Position numbers and translations under genes: made by a program
Shown here: in pieces, positions 15,272 to 24,259 of the stretch
How positions within the stretch are numbered: the first letter of the stretch is position 1
Layout: every line of letters starts with the position of its first letter
Assembly (NCBI RefSeq): GCF_009827495.1
Contig: NZ_WTZA01000001.1
Span: 744,001-808,000, forward strand
Length of the DNA stretch: 64,000 bases
Origin: Tsuneonella aeria
GTDB taxonomy: Bacteria > Pseudomonadota > Alphaproteobacteria > Sphingomonadales > Sphingomonadaceae
Direction: 5' to 3'
Notes under the pieces: model-generated
Told to the model about the DNA's origin: nothing
Databases searched by the model: none
The model's input: the letters and a program-made list of their open reading frames with translations, nothing else

Positions 15272-17554
15272 TTATTTGAGGTCGATCGTCACTTTGTCGA
15301 TCTGGCCGCCGCCGAACGGATATCCGAGCGCCGCGGTCGCCGGGTAGTCACCGACCGGCGAACCGCGATCGATCCCGACGTCGAACGTCTCGTCGATGGT
15401 GAAGAACGCCGGCGGGCTGGCGACCAGTCGGCCCCCGGCAACCTTCGTCCCGTCAGCGCTGAGCGACAGCTGCCCGCCCTTGGCATACCCGGAGCCATCG
15501 TAGTCGAAATCCATCCGAAGGTCGTGCTGGCCCGGCGCAAGTGGGGCATCGCCGCGCAAGGCGAGCTGCTGGATATTGAACAGGCGATAGGAGAACACCG
15601 GCCGCCGTTCCGCATCGAGATAGAGCGACCATCCCGCGCTCGACCCGCCAACCGCAGCGATGACACCCGACGACGCGTCCGTCACGTCCACGGTTGCGGA
15701 GAGGGACCATGAACGGTTGTAAACCCGCGGCAGCGCGGCTTCGGGTATCCCGACGGCGCCCATGTGATAGGTCACGGACGTTCGGCCGGCGGAAAGGGAC
15801 GGCAACCCGTTAGGCCGGGTGAGATCGACATTCTGCAACGGGAGGACCTGGTTGGCGGCCGCCTCCTGCATGAAGAGCGCCTTCATCTCGGCCAGTTTGT
15901 CGGGAAATTTCGCAGCGACGTCGTTCGCTTGCGAATAATCGTTACGCAGGTCGTAAAGCTCCCACTTGTCATCCTCGAACGACTTGTTGCCGAAGCCCAT
16001 CACGGCCCATGGCAAGCGGCTGTGGAAGGCCGACGCCATCCAGCCGTTGTGATAGATTGACCGATGCCCGAACACTTCGAAATACTGGGTCGTGTGGCGT
16101 TCGGGCGCCTTCGCGTCGTTGAAGCTGTAGATCAGGCTTGTCCCGTTCATCGGCTTCTGCGCCACCCCGCCCACTTCGGCAGGGGCCGGAATGCCCGTCG
16201 CCTCCAGAATGGTGGGCACGATGTCGTTCACGTGGCCGAACTGGCTGCGCACCCCGCCCTTGTCGGTAATTCGCGCGGGCCAGGTGACGACCATGCCGTT
16301 GCGCGTCCCGCCGAGGTGCGAGGCGACCGTCTTCATCCACGGAAAAGGCGCGTCCATCGCCCAGGCCCAGCCTGCGGGGATATGGGCGTATGTTTCCGGC
16401 CCGCCCAGCTTGTCGATCTGCGCCAGCCGCATCGCGTCCGTCTCGGGCATTCCCTGGATCGCGCCCATGTAGCTCGCGCTGCCCAGCAGTCCGCCTTCGC
16501 CCGACGCACCGTTGTCGCCAACGACGTAGATGAACAGCGTGTTGTCGAATTCCCCCTGCGCCCGCAACGCCTCAGCCAGCCGGCCCACTTGCGCATCGGT
16601 GTGCGCGAGGAAGCCCGCGTAGACTTCCATCAAACGTGCCGCCACGCGCTTCTGGTCGGGCGTCAGCGCGTCCCATGCGGGCTGTTGCGGATCGCGCGCG
16701 GAGAGCGTCGCATTGCTGGGGATGACGCCCAGCTTTTTCTGCCGCGCGAAGATCTCCTCCCGAAGCTTGTCCCAGCCTTGGTCGAACTTCCCCTTGTACC
16801 GGTCGATCCAGTCGCGCGGCGCCTGGAGCGGCGCGTGCGCGGCTCCGGGCGCAAAATACAGGAGGACCGGCTTGTCGGGCCTCGTCGATTGCTGGGCGCG
16901 GAGCCATTCGACGGCCTTGTCCGCAAGATCTTCGGTCAGGTGATAATTCTCGACCGCCGGGCGCATGGTCGGCCTGGTGCCTTCATACAGCGTTGGCTCG
17001 AACTGATCCGTCTCACCGCCCAGGAAGCCGTAGAACCGTTCGAAGCCCTCCCCGGTCGGCCATCGGTCGAAGGGGCCGCTCTGCGAGATTTCCCAGTCAC
17101 CCGTCTGGTGCCATTTGCCGAACATCGCCGTGTTGTAACCGCGATCGCGCAGGATCCGGGCAATGGTCGCGGTGTCGGCCGAATGATACCCGCTGTAACC
17201 CGGGCGGCCGTCGGAAGTGTTGGCGACCGCACCGACGCCGGTGGCGTGCGGGTTGCGGCCGGTGAGCAAGGACGCGCGCGTCGGGGAGCAGATCGCCGTC
17301 GTGTGGAACCGATTGTAGCGCAGCCCTTGCTCCGCCAGCGTGTCGAGCGCCGGCGTCGCGACAGGCCCGCCAAATGTCGAGGTCGATCCGAATCCGACAT
17401 CGTCCAGCAGTACGATCACGATGTTTGGCGCGCCGTCGGGCGCCTTGGTCACGTAGGGACTGGATTGCGCAGGCGCCGCTGCGGTCTGCTGCGCCACTAG
17501 CGGCGCCCCGGTCAAAACGAGAGACGTTGCCATCAGCAGCCTGGAAATACGCAT
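15272..17554 (-). CDS. exported formylglycine-dependent sulfatase (arylsulfatase)
   Basis: A 760-residue type I sulfatase with an N-terminal signal peptide (R-I-S-R-L-L-M-A-T-S-L-V-L-T, cleavage likely near residue 21), so it is periplasmic or outer-surface. The metal loop L-L-D-D-V-G-F-G is followed by the formylglycine motif C-S-P-T-R (Cys89), later F-G-K-W-H and G-D-N-G-A-S-G. After about residue 560 there is a C-terminal extension with a concanavalin/LamG-like beta pattern, possibly for substrate binding. The formylglycine is presumably made by the FGE encoded head-on at 14341-15264. Substrate unknown; a steroid or aryl sulfate is plausible. Confidence 0.93.
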   Translation of the reverse strand: MRISRLLMATSLVLTGAPLVAQQTAAAPAQSSPYVTKAPDGAPNIVIVLLDDVGFGSTSTFGGPVATPALDTLAEQGLRYNRFHTTAICSPTRASLLTGRNPHATGVGAVANTSDGRPGYSGYHSADTATIARILRDRGYNTAMFGKWHQTGDWEISQSGPFDRWPTGEGFERFYGFLGGETDQFEPTLYEGTRPTMRPAVENYHLTEDLADKAVEWLRAQQSTRPDKPVLLYFAPGAAHAPLQAPRDWIDRYKGKFDQGWDKLREEIFARQKKLGVIPSNATLSARDPQQPAWDALTPDQKRVAARLMEVYAGFLAHTDAQVGRLAEALRAQGEFDNTLFIYVVGDNGASGEGGLLGSASYMGAIQGMPETDAMRLAQIDKLGGPETYAHIPAGWAWAMDAPFPWMKTVASHLGGTRNGMVVTWPARITDKGGVRSQFGHVNDIVPTILEATGIPAPAEVGGVAQKPMNGTSLIYSFNDAKAPERHTTQYFEVFGHRSIYHNGWMASAFHSRLPWAVMGFGNKSFEDDKWELYDLRNDYSQANDVAAKFPDKLAEMKALFMQEAAANQVLPLQNVDLTRPNGLPSLSAGRTSVTYHMGAVGIPEAALPRVYNRSWSLSATVDVTDASSGVIAAVGGSSAGWSLYLDAERRPVFSYRLFNIQQLALRGDAPLAPGQHDLRMDFDYDGSGYAKGGQLSLSADGTKVAGGRLVASPPAFFTIDETFDVGIDRGSPVGDYPATAALGYPFGGGQIDKVTIDLK

Positions 17555-17588
17555 TCACCCCTCCATGCGCGAATTCTTATCGTGTCTG

Positions 17589-17614
17589 CGCACCATAGCG
17601 GGCGGATTGCTACG
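17589..17614. promoter_or_regulatory. weak match to the CGTAN-N16-NTACG operator
   Basis: CGCAC (17589-17593) and CTACG (17610-17614) stand 16 nt apart, 35 nt upstream of the sulfatase start codon. The right half is a full match to the motif of the six stronger sites; the left half has two mismatches. It is listed because spacing and placement agree, not because the sequence alone is convincing. Confidence 0.22.
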
Positions 17615-17637
17615 CGCAATAGGATGCCCCGGCTTTC

Positions 17638-18792
17638 CTATCGCGCGGCGGCGTCCGGCCGTGTCTGCTGCGCGCGGAAGTGCGGAATGACTTTTTCGCC
17701 GATGTTGCGGATCGTCTCCATGATCACGTCGTGCGGAATGCCGCCCATCTGGAAAATGAAGAGAATCTCGTCCGCCCCGGCGTCGATCAGGCGCTGGACA
17801 TACCGGATGCAATCGTCGGGCGTGCCGTAAGCATCCTGGGCGACCGTGTAGTTCGACAGGTGTTCGTCACCCACCGGGATCGCTTCTTCGGAAAGGTATG
17901 CGACGACCTGCTTCTTCTCCTCGGCCAGGATCGCTTCCTGTTCGTCGGCGGAGAGGTTCTCGTCGACCGTCGGCTTCGGGCCGCCCTGATACCAATACGC
18001 GATAGATTCGGCGAAGAAGCGCTGGCCCCGCAAGCCGATCTTGCGCGCCTTCTCGCGGTCGTCGAGCACCGTCGCGGCGCACAGGGCGGCGAGGTGCTCG
18101 TTCGGGCGGAAGCCGACCTGGTCCTCGGCCTTCCGGTTGCGGAAGGCCTCGCGGTAGATCGCGTTCTTCTTGGCGATTTCGTCGGGGCCGGAGAAGCCGA
18201 GCACCAGCGCGCCGATCCCGCGGCTGCCGGCCGCGATCAGCGTGTTTTCGCGCGTGCAGGCGAGATACATCGGCGGGTGCGGGTCCTGAAACGGCTTGGG
18301 ATGGATCGGACGCCGCGGAATCTTGATGTATTCCCCGTCGTGCTCGATTTCGTCCTGCACCATGATCTTCGGGATCAGGTACATCGATTCATCGATCATC
18401 GGCTGAAGCTCGTTCAGGTCGTAGCCGAACGTCCCCGCCTCCTGCTGCGTGCCGCCCTTGCCCACGCCGAAGTGGACCCGCCCCTGGCTGAGGATGTCGA
18501 GCGTGGCGATCCGTTCGGCGACTTTCACCGGATGGTTCATCGCGGGGGGCAGACAAACGACGCCGTGGCCCACGTGGATGCGGCTGGTCGCCCCGGCGAT
18601 GAACGCCAGCACCGTCTCGGGCGCGGACATGTGCGCGTACTGGGTCAGCGCGGTATGTTCGACGCACCAGATGCAGTCGAAGCCCATCTCCTCGGCAAGC
18701 TTGGCCTGTTCGACGATCTGGAGAAACACGGCCTGCTCGTTCGCCCGACTGGTGTCCACCATCTGCGCTTCGTAGATGATCGAAAACTTCAT
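17638..18792 (-). CDS. LLM-class flavin-dependent oxidoreductase (luciferase-like)
   Basis: A 384-residue protein of the bacterial-luciferase/F420-type barrel family, beginning M-K-F-S-I-I-Y-E-A-Q. It shows W-C-V-E-H and the G-R-V-H-F-G-V-G-K-G segment where flavin phosphate binds. Start at 18792 has GGGAGAG 7 nt upstream; an ATG five codons earlier would swallow that site. Members oxygenate or reduce substrates with FMNH2 or F420. It lies 65 nt downstream of the LuxR-type gene and may have its own promoter. A steroid-ring monooxygenase role is possible but unproven. Confidence 0.85.
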   Translation of the reverse strand: MKFSIIYEAQMVDTSRANEQAVFLQIVEQAKLAEEMGFDCIWCVEHTALTQYAHMSAPETVLAFIAGATSRIHVGHGVVCLPPAMNHPVKVAERIATLDILSQGRVHFGVGKGGTQQEAGTFGYDLNELQPMIDESMYLIPKIMVQDEIEHDGEYIKIPRRPIHPKPFQDPHPPMYLACTRENTLIAAGSRGIGALVLGFSGPDEIAKKNAIYREAFRNRKAEDQVGFRPNEHLAALCAATVLDDREKARKIGLRGQRFFAESIAYWYQGGPKPTVDENLSADEQEAILAEEKKQVVAYLSEEAIPVGDEHLSNYTVAQDAYGTPDDCIRYVQRLIDAGADEILFIFQMGGIPHDVIMETIRNIGEKVIPHFRAQQTRPDAAAR

Positions 18793-18857
18793 TGCTTGCT
18801 CTCCCAAATGGCGCGCACCTTCGCATGGTGTGCGGACCGCCGCCTCGTCCGAACGGA

Positions 18858-19895
18858 TCAGTTTTCCTGGCCTCCGAGCCCCGGCAGGCTGGAATGGACC
18901 AGCCGCACGAGCTCACCCTGCCGCGACGCGCCCGTCTTCGCAAACAGGCCGCGCAAGTGCGAACGGGCGGTATTGCGCGCGATGCCGAGCCGCGCCGCCG
19001 CTTCGTCGAGGGACAGTCCCGCCGCAAGCTCGCCCGCCAGTTGCGCTTCCTTGTGCGTGAGGCCGAAGCGCTGCCGCAACGCGGCGATATCAGCCAGCAC
19101 GGGGCGATCCGGATCGCTGATCATCAGGGTCACTGCGGGGGTAGACCCCGTGCGCATGAAAGGGGGCGTCGCGAGCCGGTGGATGGCCACGCCATAATCG
19201 CGGCGACCCGATGGACGCCCGATCCGCAGGATTGCGATCGGCGCAACGCGTTTGCCGACACCGGTTCGCGCCTCGGCCAGCGCGGCGTCGAGAGCCGTTC
19301 GATTGTCCGCCTCGGCAAAACGGAGCCGCCCGTCGCTGCAGGCCACGCCGTCGCCCTGCGCCAGGATGGCGTCGGCGACCGCGTTGCTGCGCACGATGCG
19401 ACCGTCGTGATCGAGGACGACGATCCCCACCGCGAGCTGCTCGATCGCACCCGAGAACACCGCGTGCTCCGATCGGTTGGACTCCAGCGCCTGGTAGATC
19501 GCCAGCGCGTTTCGGACATGCGGCACCAGTCGCTGCAGTGCGGCGACCTCGTCGCGGCGGTAGTCGACGCCGCGGGTGCGGGTGATGCGCAGCCGCGCCT
19601 CGAACCCGGTGCCCGAACGCATATCCACGCCGAGCACGCGGTGAGTCGAATGTTCGGCAAGCCAGCGGTTGTAGTCGCTCGCCTCCGTCGCGCGCGCGCC
19701 CAAGAATTCGTGATAGGCAACGACTTCGCCTTCCGGCAGCCCGGTGAAGGGATCGTCGCGGAAAAATTCCGCCGTGTAGCGCTCCACCTCGGCCGCCGGC
19801 GCGCCGGGCGTGAGGATTTGCCCCGGACGCGTGGCGCCGGGCGGCGTCAGGATCAGCGTGGCGAATTCGGCATCGAGCATCCCGCGAACCGCCAA
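18858..19895 (-). CDS. LuxR-family transcriptional regulator
   Basis: At least 345 residues. The C-terminus is a LuxR/GerE helix-turn-helix: F-G-L-T-H-K-E-A-Q-L-A, then L-S-L-D-E-A-A-A-R-L-G-I-A-R-N-T-A-R-S-H-L. The middle is PAS-like (V-V-L-D-H-D-G-R-I-V-R). The N-terminus is unsettled. TTG at 19895 and ATG at 19880 are available, but the frame stays open to a stop at 20010-20012. That upstream part also looks coding (A-L-E-A-L-F-G-G-L-A-S-S-D-P-W), without ATG or GTG. A CTG start just after the hydrolase stop is possible. It is probably a local regulator of the kstD operon that ends in it. Confidence 0.85.
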   Translation of the reverse strand: MAVRGMLDAEFATLILTPPGATRPGQILTPGAPAAEVERYTAEFFRDDPFTGLPEGEVVAYHEFLGARATEASDYNRWLAEHSTHRVLGVDMRSGTGFEARLRITRTRGVDYRRDEVAALQRLVPHVRNALAIYQALESNRSEHAVFSGAIEQLAVGIVVLDHDGRIVRSNAVADAILAQGDGVACSDGRLRFAEADNRTALDAALAEARTGVGKRVAPIAILRIGRPSGRRDYGVAIHRLATPPFMRTGSTPAVTLMISDPDRPVLADIAALRQRFGLTHKEAQLAGELAAGLSLDEAAARLGIARNTARSHLRGLFAKTGASRQGELVRLVHSSLPGLGGQEN

Positions 19896-19981
19896 CAGGA
19901 ATTCATCCCACGGATCGCTGGAGGCGAGTCCGCCGAAAAGCGCCTCCAGGGCGCGTGATAATGCCGTGAGCGCGGCCGCGC

Positions 19982-20968
19982 TCAGGAGACCGCGCTCCGC
20001 CCGGCGATGTCATCGAGGAATTCGCCCATGATCCTCGTCACTTCGCCCGAGCGTTCGAGTTGCATCAGGTGCCCGGCCCCTTCGACCATCTCGACCCGCC
20101 GCACGTCTTCGTACTGGGTCTTGATCTCGGCAATCGGGTCGGGCCCGTGCCACGCCTCCAGGTCGACATCGTGGACGCTGCCGATGAAATAGAACGGGAC
20201 CGCGCACCGGCGCCCGCGGAAGGGCGCCCGCTGATGCCAGCGCAAGTCCATCGCGCGATACCAGTTGATCCCGCCCGCGAAGCCCGAGGCCGCGTAGTCC
20301 GCGACGATGAATTCCAGCTCCAGCTCGCTCAGCCACCGCCACGGGAGCGGCGGCGCAGGCGGCAGTGCGTCGATGTAGCGCGTTCCCGGCGGATGCTTCC
20401 AGACATCGAGATAGTGGTATTCGGCCGACAGCGCGTAATAGACACGCGCAAGAAATTCGCGCGGGTTGGCATCGAGCTCCGCGTGGCTGTCGTCACGGGA
20501 AACGAAGTCGTGAATGTGGACGAAATGCGTCCGCGCCCATTCTGCTGCCTCGGCCAGCGGCGTCTTTTCGGGCCGGTCCGGCCAGTGCGGATTTTCGAGC
20601 CCGATGATCGCGGTGAGCCGTTCCGGATGGCGATATGCGAGATCGTAGATCGCCAGCACTCCGAAATCGAGCCCGGCGAACACCGCCCGCTGCTCCCCCA
20701 GGTGATCGAGCAAACCCAGCAAGTCGCCGACCGTGTGGTCGCAATCGTACGCCCGCCAGTCTGCCGGCGCGCTGGTCCGCCCCATCCCCCGCATATCCGG
20801 AGCGACCACGCGCCAGCCTTTTGCGGCAAGGGCGCCGATCTGGCGGTGCCAGCTGAACCAGGTGTGCGGAAACCCGTGGCACAGGACGAGGAGCGGCCCA
20901 TCGCCCTGCTCCACGTAGTGCATCGTCAGGCCATTGACTGGCGCATAATGATGCGACCACTCCGCCAT
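19982..20968 (-). CDS. alpha/beta hydrolase, epoxide-hydrolase/dehalogenase-like
   Basis: A 328-residue alpha/beta hydrolase. The oxyanion loop H-G-F-P is at 31-34. The nucleophile position reads G-L-D-F-G-V with Asp101, not Ser, as in epoxide hydrolases and haloalkane dehalogenases. The catalytic His is in G-A-G-H-L near residue 300. Start 20968 overlaps the SDR stop by one base (TGATG). An Asp nucleophile argues for hydrolysis of an epoxide or carbon-halogen bond rather than of a C-C bond as in HsaD. The substrate is unknown. Confidence 0.83.
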   Translation of the reverse strand: MAEWSHHYAPVNGLTMHYVEQGDGPLLVLCHGFPHTWFSWHRQIGALAAKGWRVVAPDMRGMGRTSAPADWRAYDCDHTVGDLLGLLDHLGEQRAVFAGLDFGVLAIYDLAYRHPERLTAIIGLENPHWPDRPEKTPLAEAAEWARTHFVHIHDFVSRDDSHAELDANPREFLARVYYALSAEYHYLDVWKHPPGTRYIDALPPAPPLPWRWLSELELEFIVADYAASGFAGGINWYRAMDLRWHQRAPFRGRRCAVPFYFIGSVHDVDLEAWHGPDPIAEIKTQYEDVRRVEMVEGAGHLMQLERSGEVTRIMGEFLDDIAGRSAVS

Positions 20969-21783
20969 CAGAAGAAATAGCTCCCCCCGTTCGCAACCAG
21001 TACGGAACCGGTCGTGAAACTGGCCTCGTCGCTCGCCAGCCAGGCGACAGATGCAGCGACTTCTTCCGGCCGCGCCATTCGGCCAAGCGGTATCGACGCC
21101 TCCATTGACGTGATCCAGTCGTCCGGAATTCCCTGCATGATCGGCGTATCGGTCGGCCCGGGCGCAACCGCGTTCACGCGAATGCCGCGCGGCGCAAGCT
21201 CGCGAGAGAGCTGGCGCACCAGCCCGATCACGCCCGCCTTGCTGGCGCAATAATGCGGGCTGCCCTCGCCCGATTGCGCGGAAGTCGAACTGATGCACAC
21301 CAGCGAGCCGGCGTTTCCGTCGGCCGCCATGACGCGGACCGTTTCGCGCATGAGAAAGAACGCGCCGTCGAGGTTCACGCGCACGACGCCGCGCCAGCCT
21401 TCGTCTCCCATGTGAATCAGCTGATCGACCGGGACCGCCGGGTCCTCGGCCCGCCGGGCCATGGCGGCGTACATCTCTTCCGAACCGTCGCCCGGCGCCT
21501 TGCCGATGCCGGCGTTGGCAACCGCGATATCCAGCCGCCCGAACGCGTGGCGCGCCGCGGCGACCGCAGCCGCCACGCTGGCGCTGTCCGAAACGTCGCA
21601 ATCGAGCGCGAGGTGACGTTGGGGATCGGCTGTGCCGGCGACGGTGGCTTCCGCATCGGCGAGGTTGAGGTCGAGCGCCGCGACCCGGGCTCCGTCCGCT
21701 GCCAGGCGCTGGGCAATCGCCCGGCCGATGCCGCGCCCCGCGCCGGTGACGACTGCACCCCGTCCTTCCAGCGGGCCGCTCAC
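20968..21783 (-). CDS. short-chain dehydrogenase/reductase (SDR)
   Basis: A 271-residue SDR: T-G-A-G-R-G-I-G, V-A-N-A-G, active-site S-S-T-S-A, and Y-C-A-S-K. An extra segment of about 20 residues after the N-A-G motif (S-E-E-M-Y-A-A-M-A-R-R) is longer than in most FabG-like SDRs and lies where the substrate lid forms. It is joined by ATGA to kstD upstream and by TGATG to the hydrolase downstream. It may be a hydroxysteroid dehydrogenase, but the position of the hydroxyl acted on cannot be told. Confidence 0.86.
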   Translation of the reverse strand: MSGPLEGRGAVVTGAGRGIGRAIAQRLAADGARVAALDLNLADAEATVAGTADPQRHLALDCDVSDSASVAAAVAAARHAFGRLDIAVANAGIGKAPGDGSEEMYAAMARRAEDPAVPVDQLIHMGDEGWRGVVRVNLDGAFFLMRETVRVMAADGNAGSLVCISSTSAQSGEGSPHYCASKAGVIGLVRQLSRELAPRGIRVNAVAPGPTDTPIMQGIPDDWITSMEASIPLGRMARPEEVAASVAWLASDEASFTTGSVLVANGGSYFF

Positions 21784-23471
21784 GCGTTGGCCCCTGTCAT
21801 GTCACGGGCGGCGATGTAGCCGAAGGTCAATGCAGGCCCGATCGTGACGCCCGCCCCCGGATAGCTTTCGCCCATGGCCGAAGCCGCGTTGTTACCAATC
21901 GCGTAGAGCCCCGGAATCGGCTCGCCCGCTTCGTTCAGCACCCGTGCCCTGGCGTCGGTGACCATGCCGCCATTAGTGCCGATATCGCCCGGGTGGATGG
22001 CGAAGGCATAGAAGGGCGCCTTCAGGATCGGGGCGAGCGAGGGATTGGGGCCATTGCGCGGGTCGCCGTACATCTTGTCGTAGGCCGCCTCCCCGCGATG
22101 GAAATCGGGGTCCTCGCCCTTGACCGCGAATTCATTGAACCGCGCAACGGTCGCTTCGAGCGTCGCGGGATCGGCGCCGATTTCCCGTGCGAGCTCTCCG
22201 ATGGAATCGGCACGCTTCATCGCCAGCTTGACCATCCCGCTCTGCGCCCAGTCGGGCACGAGAGGGAGCAGCGGGCCCATCGGATACTTGTGACGAAATG
22301 CGTGGTCGAAGATCATCCAGCTGGGGTCGGTACCCTCCCCCGCCGCTTCCGCGGCCGCCATCTGCTGGCCGACGATGTGATAACTCGCCGCCTCGTTCAG
22401 GTAGCGCTTGCCGCTCTGGTTCACCATGATGGTTCCGGGCAGTGCGCGCTCGATCGTGCACAGCCGCCCGCGGTCCTCGCCCGGAATGTAGAACACCGGA
22501 GCCGCCCAGGCCGAATGCATGTTGCGCAGCGCCGCGCCGTGCTGCGCGCCCACCCGGATGGAATCGCCGGTGTTGCCGGACGTGCCCCCCGACAACCTGG
22601 CGCGGCGATAGTTCGGCGCATATTGGTCGCGCATGGCCTGGTTCTTGTCGAACCCCCCGGCGGCGAGCACCACGCCCTTGCGCGCGCGGACGCGCACGTC
22701 CCTGCCCCCACGGCCGATTACGGCGCCGACGATCCGGCCGTCCTCCTCGATCAGGTCGCGCATCGGGCTTTCGAGCCACAGCGGCACGCCGCGCTTGTTG
22801 AGGGCCAGCCGCAGTCCGCCGGCGAGCGCATTGCCCAGCGTCAACCGTCGGTCCTTGCCCGACTTGAAGCGGAACGGGAGATCGAGCCAGTAGCGCGCCA
22901 GCGACTTCGCCAGATGCGTGAACCAGCCCTTCGAGCGAAACAGCAGGATGTATGTTTCGTCGAAGTGCCAGTTCAGGTAGCCGAACAGGCTTGCCGCGGG
23001 CGAGGCGTAGCGCAGCGTCTCCACATCCTTGCCCAGCCGCCGCCCGTCGATCGGCAGCGGCATGTGCGTGCGGAACCCGGTCGGCGAGCCGCCGGGGTTT
23101 TCCGCGTGATAATCGGGATAGGGAAAAGCCTGGTACTCGATATCGGTGTTGGCGGTGATCCAGCGCAGCATCGGCGCAGCATTTTCCACGTAGGCGCGGA
23201 TCTGTTCGTCGGGAACGTTGTCGGCCGACAGGCCCCGCACGTACGTGAATGCGTCGTCCACGCTGTCGTGGAAACCCGCTGCGGCCGCCTGGTCGCTCCC
23301 CGGGATCCAGATGCCCGCGCCCGACGTGGCGGAGGTGCCGCCCCAGAGGGCTTCCTTCTCGACGATCAGGACGTCCGCGTGGTTGTCGGCGGCGACCAGC
23401 GCGGACAGCAAACCGCCCGCCCCCGAACCGACCACCAGAACATCGACTTCCTTGTCCCAGGACTGGCTCAT
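21780..23471 (-). CDS. kstD: 3-ketosteroid delta-1-dehydrogenase-like FAD enzyme
   Basis: A 563-residue flavoprotein of the fumarate-reductase/KstD family. The FAD dinucleotide loop V-V-G-S-G-A-G-G is at residues 13-20 and the ribose-binding Glu is in V-E-K (38-39). The C-terminal E-S-Y-P-G-A-G-V-T-I-G-P segment holds the Tyr and Gly that KstDs use to bind the 3-keto group. KstD inserts the 1,2 double bond in ring A, which with 9-alpha-hydroxylation leads to B-ring opening. It lies in a seven-gene overlapping operon of SDRs and hydrolases. A delta-4 or related steroid dehydrogenase of the same family cannot be excluded. Confidence 0.85.
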   Translation of the reverse strand: MSQSWDKEVDVLVVGSGAGGLLSALVAADNHADVLIVEKEALWGGTSATSGAGIWIPGSDQAAAAGFHDSVDDAFTYVRGLSADNVPDEQIRAYVENAAPMLRWITANTDIEYQAFPYPDYHAENPGGSPTGFRTHMPLPIDGRRLGKDVETLRYASPAASLFGYLNWHFDETYILLFRSKGWFTHLAKSLARYWLDLPFRFKSGKDRRLTLGNALAGGLRLALNKRGVPLWLESPMRDLIEEDGRIVGAVIGRGGRDVRVRARKGVVLAAGGFDKNQAMRDQYAPNYRRARLSGGTSGNTGDSIRVGAQHGAALRNMHSAWAAPVFYIPGEDRGRLCTIERALPGTIMVNQSGKRYLNEAASYHIVGQQMAAAEAAGEGTDPSWMIFDHAFRHKYPMGPLLPLVPDWAQSGMVKLAMKRADSIGELAREIGADPATLEATVARFNEFAVKGEDPDFHRGEAAYDKMYGDPRNGPNPSLAPILKAPFYAFAIHPGDIGTNGGMVTDARARVLNEAGEPIPGLYAIGNNAASAMGESYPGAGVTIGPALTFGYIAARDMTGANA

Positions 23472-24259
23472 GAATCCTCGTCTGTCATGTAGAATTGCGG
23501 CGTCGCGCGTGTCGCGATCGTTTCGTTGCGCGCACGCAGGCCCTCGTCGAGCGCTTCGGGCTGCGGGACGATCCAGTATTCACCGCTGTCGATCGCTGCA
23601 AACACGCGTTCGGCGAATTCGTCCGGCGTGACGCCGTGCTGTTCCAGCATGTCGCGCATGGTGCCCACGAATTGCTCCGCATTGGCGCCCGCTTCCTCGC
23701 GGAAGATCTCGGACTTGACCGGGCCGGGCGCCAGAAGGGAGACGGCAACCTTGCTGCGCACCGTGGCAAGCTCGCCCGCAAGCGATTCCGTTAGCGCGAC
23801 GACCGCGAACTTGGTTGCGGAATACGGGGCCATGAGCGGGCTGGGTAGAAAGCCGCCGACCGACGCGGTGTTGACGATCCGGCATGGGCGATCGGCCGCG
23901 ATCATGCGGGGCACGAACGCGCGCAGCCCGTTGACCACGCCGAGCACGTTGACTTCAACCGACTGGCGCCACTTGTCGGCGGGGATTTCCCACGAATTGC
24001 CGGTGGTCAGCACGCCCGCGTTGTTGAACAGCAGATCGACCGGGCCTTGCGCGAACGCTTCGTGCGCCAGCGCCTCAAGCGCGTCCGGGTCGGTCACATC
24101 CGTGGGAACGGCGATCCCCCCCGTCTCGGCAGCAACCACCGCCAGCCGCTCGGCATCCCGATCCGCGAGAACTACGGACATGCCTCGCGCCGCTGCCTTG
24201 CGCGCAAGACCCGCGCCGATGCCGCTCGCCGCGCCGGTGATGACCGCCACGCCGCTCAC
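23468..24259 (-). CDS. short-chain dehydrogenase/reductase (SDR)
   Basis: A 263-residue SDR: T-G-A-A-S-G-I-G at residue 8, F-N-N-A-G-V, active-site Ser in N-T-A-S-V-G-G, and Y-S-A-T-K. The G-P-V-K-S-E-I-F segment and the long C-terminal helix place it in the subgroup of classical SDRs common in sphingomonad catabolic clusters. Start and stop both form ATGA overlaps with neighbours. Its exact steroid or acyl substrate is unknown. Confidence 0.86.
   Translation of the reverse strand: MSGVAVITGAASGIGAGLARKAAARGMSVVLADRDAERLAVVAAETGGIAVPTDVTDPDALEALAHEAFAQGPVDLLFNNAGVLTTGNSWEIPADKWRQSVEVNVLGVVNGLRAFVPRMIAADRPCRIVNTASVGGFLPSPLMAPYSATKFAVVALTESLAGELATVRSKVAVSLLAPGPVKSEIFREEAGANAEQFVGTMRDMLEQHGVTPDEFAERVFAAIDSGEYWIVPQPEALDEGLRARNETIATRATPQFYMTDEDS

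Noticed and set aside
16064..17500. A 478-codon plus-strand frame opposite the sulfatase
   Set aside because: No motif, no ribosome site, and composition typical of antisense frames in high-GC genes; the sulfatase on the other strand has all family motifs.
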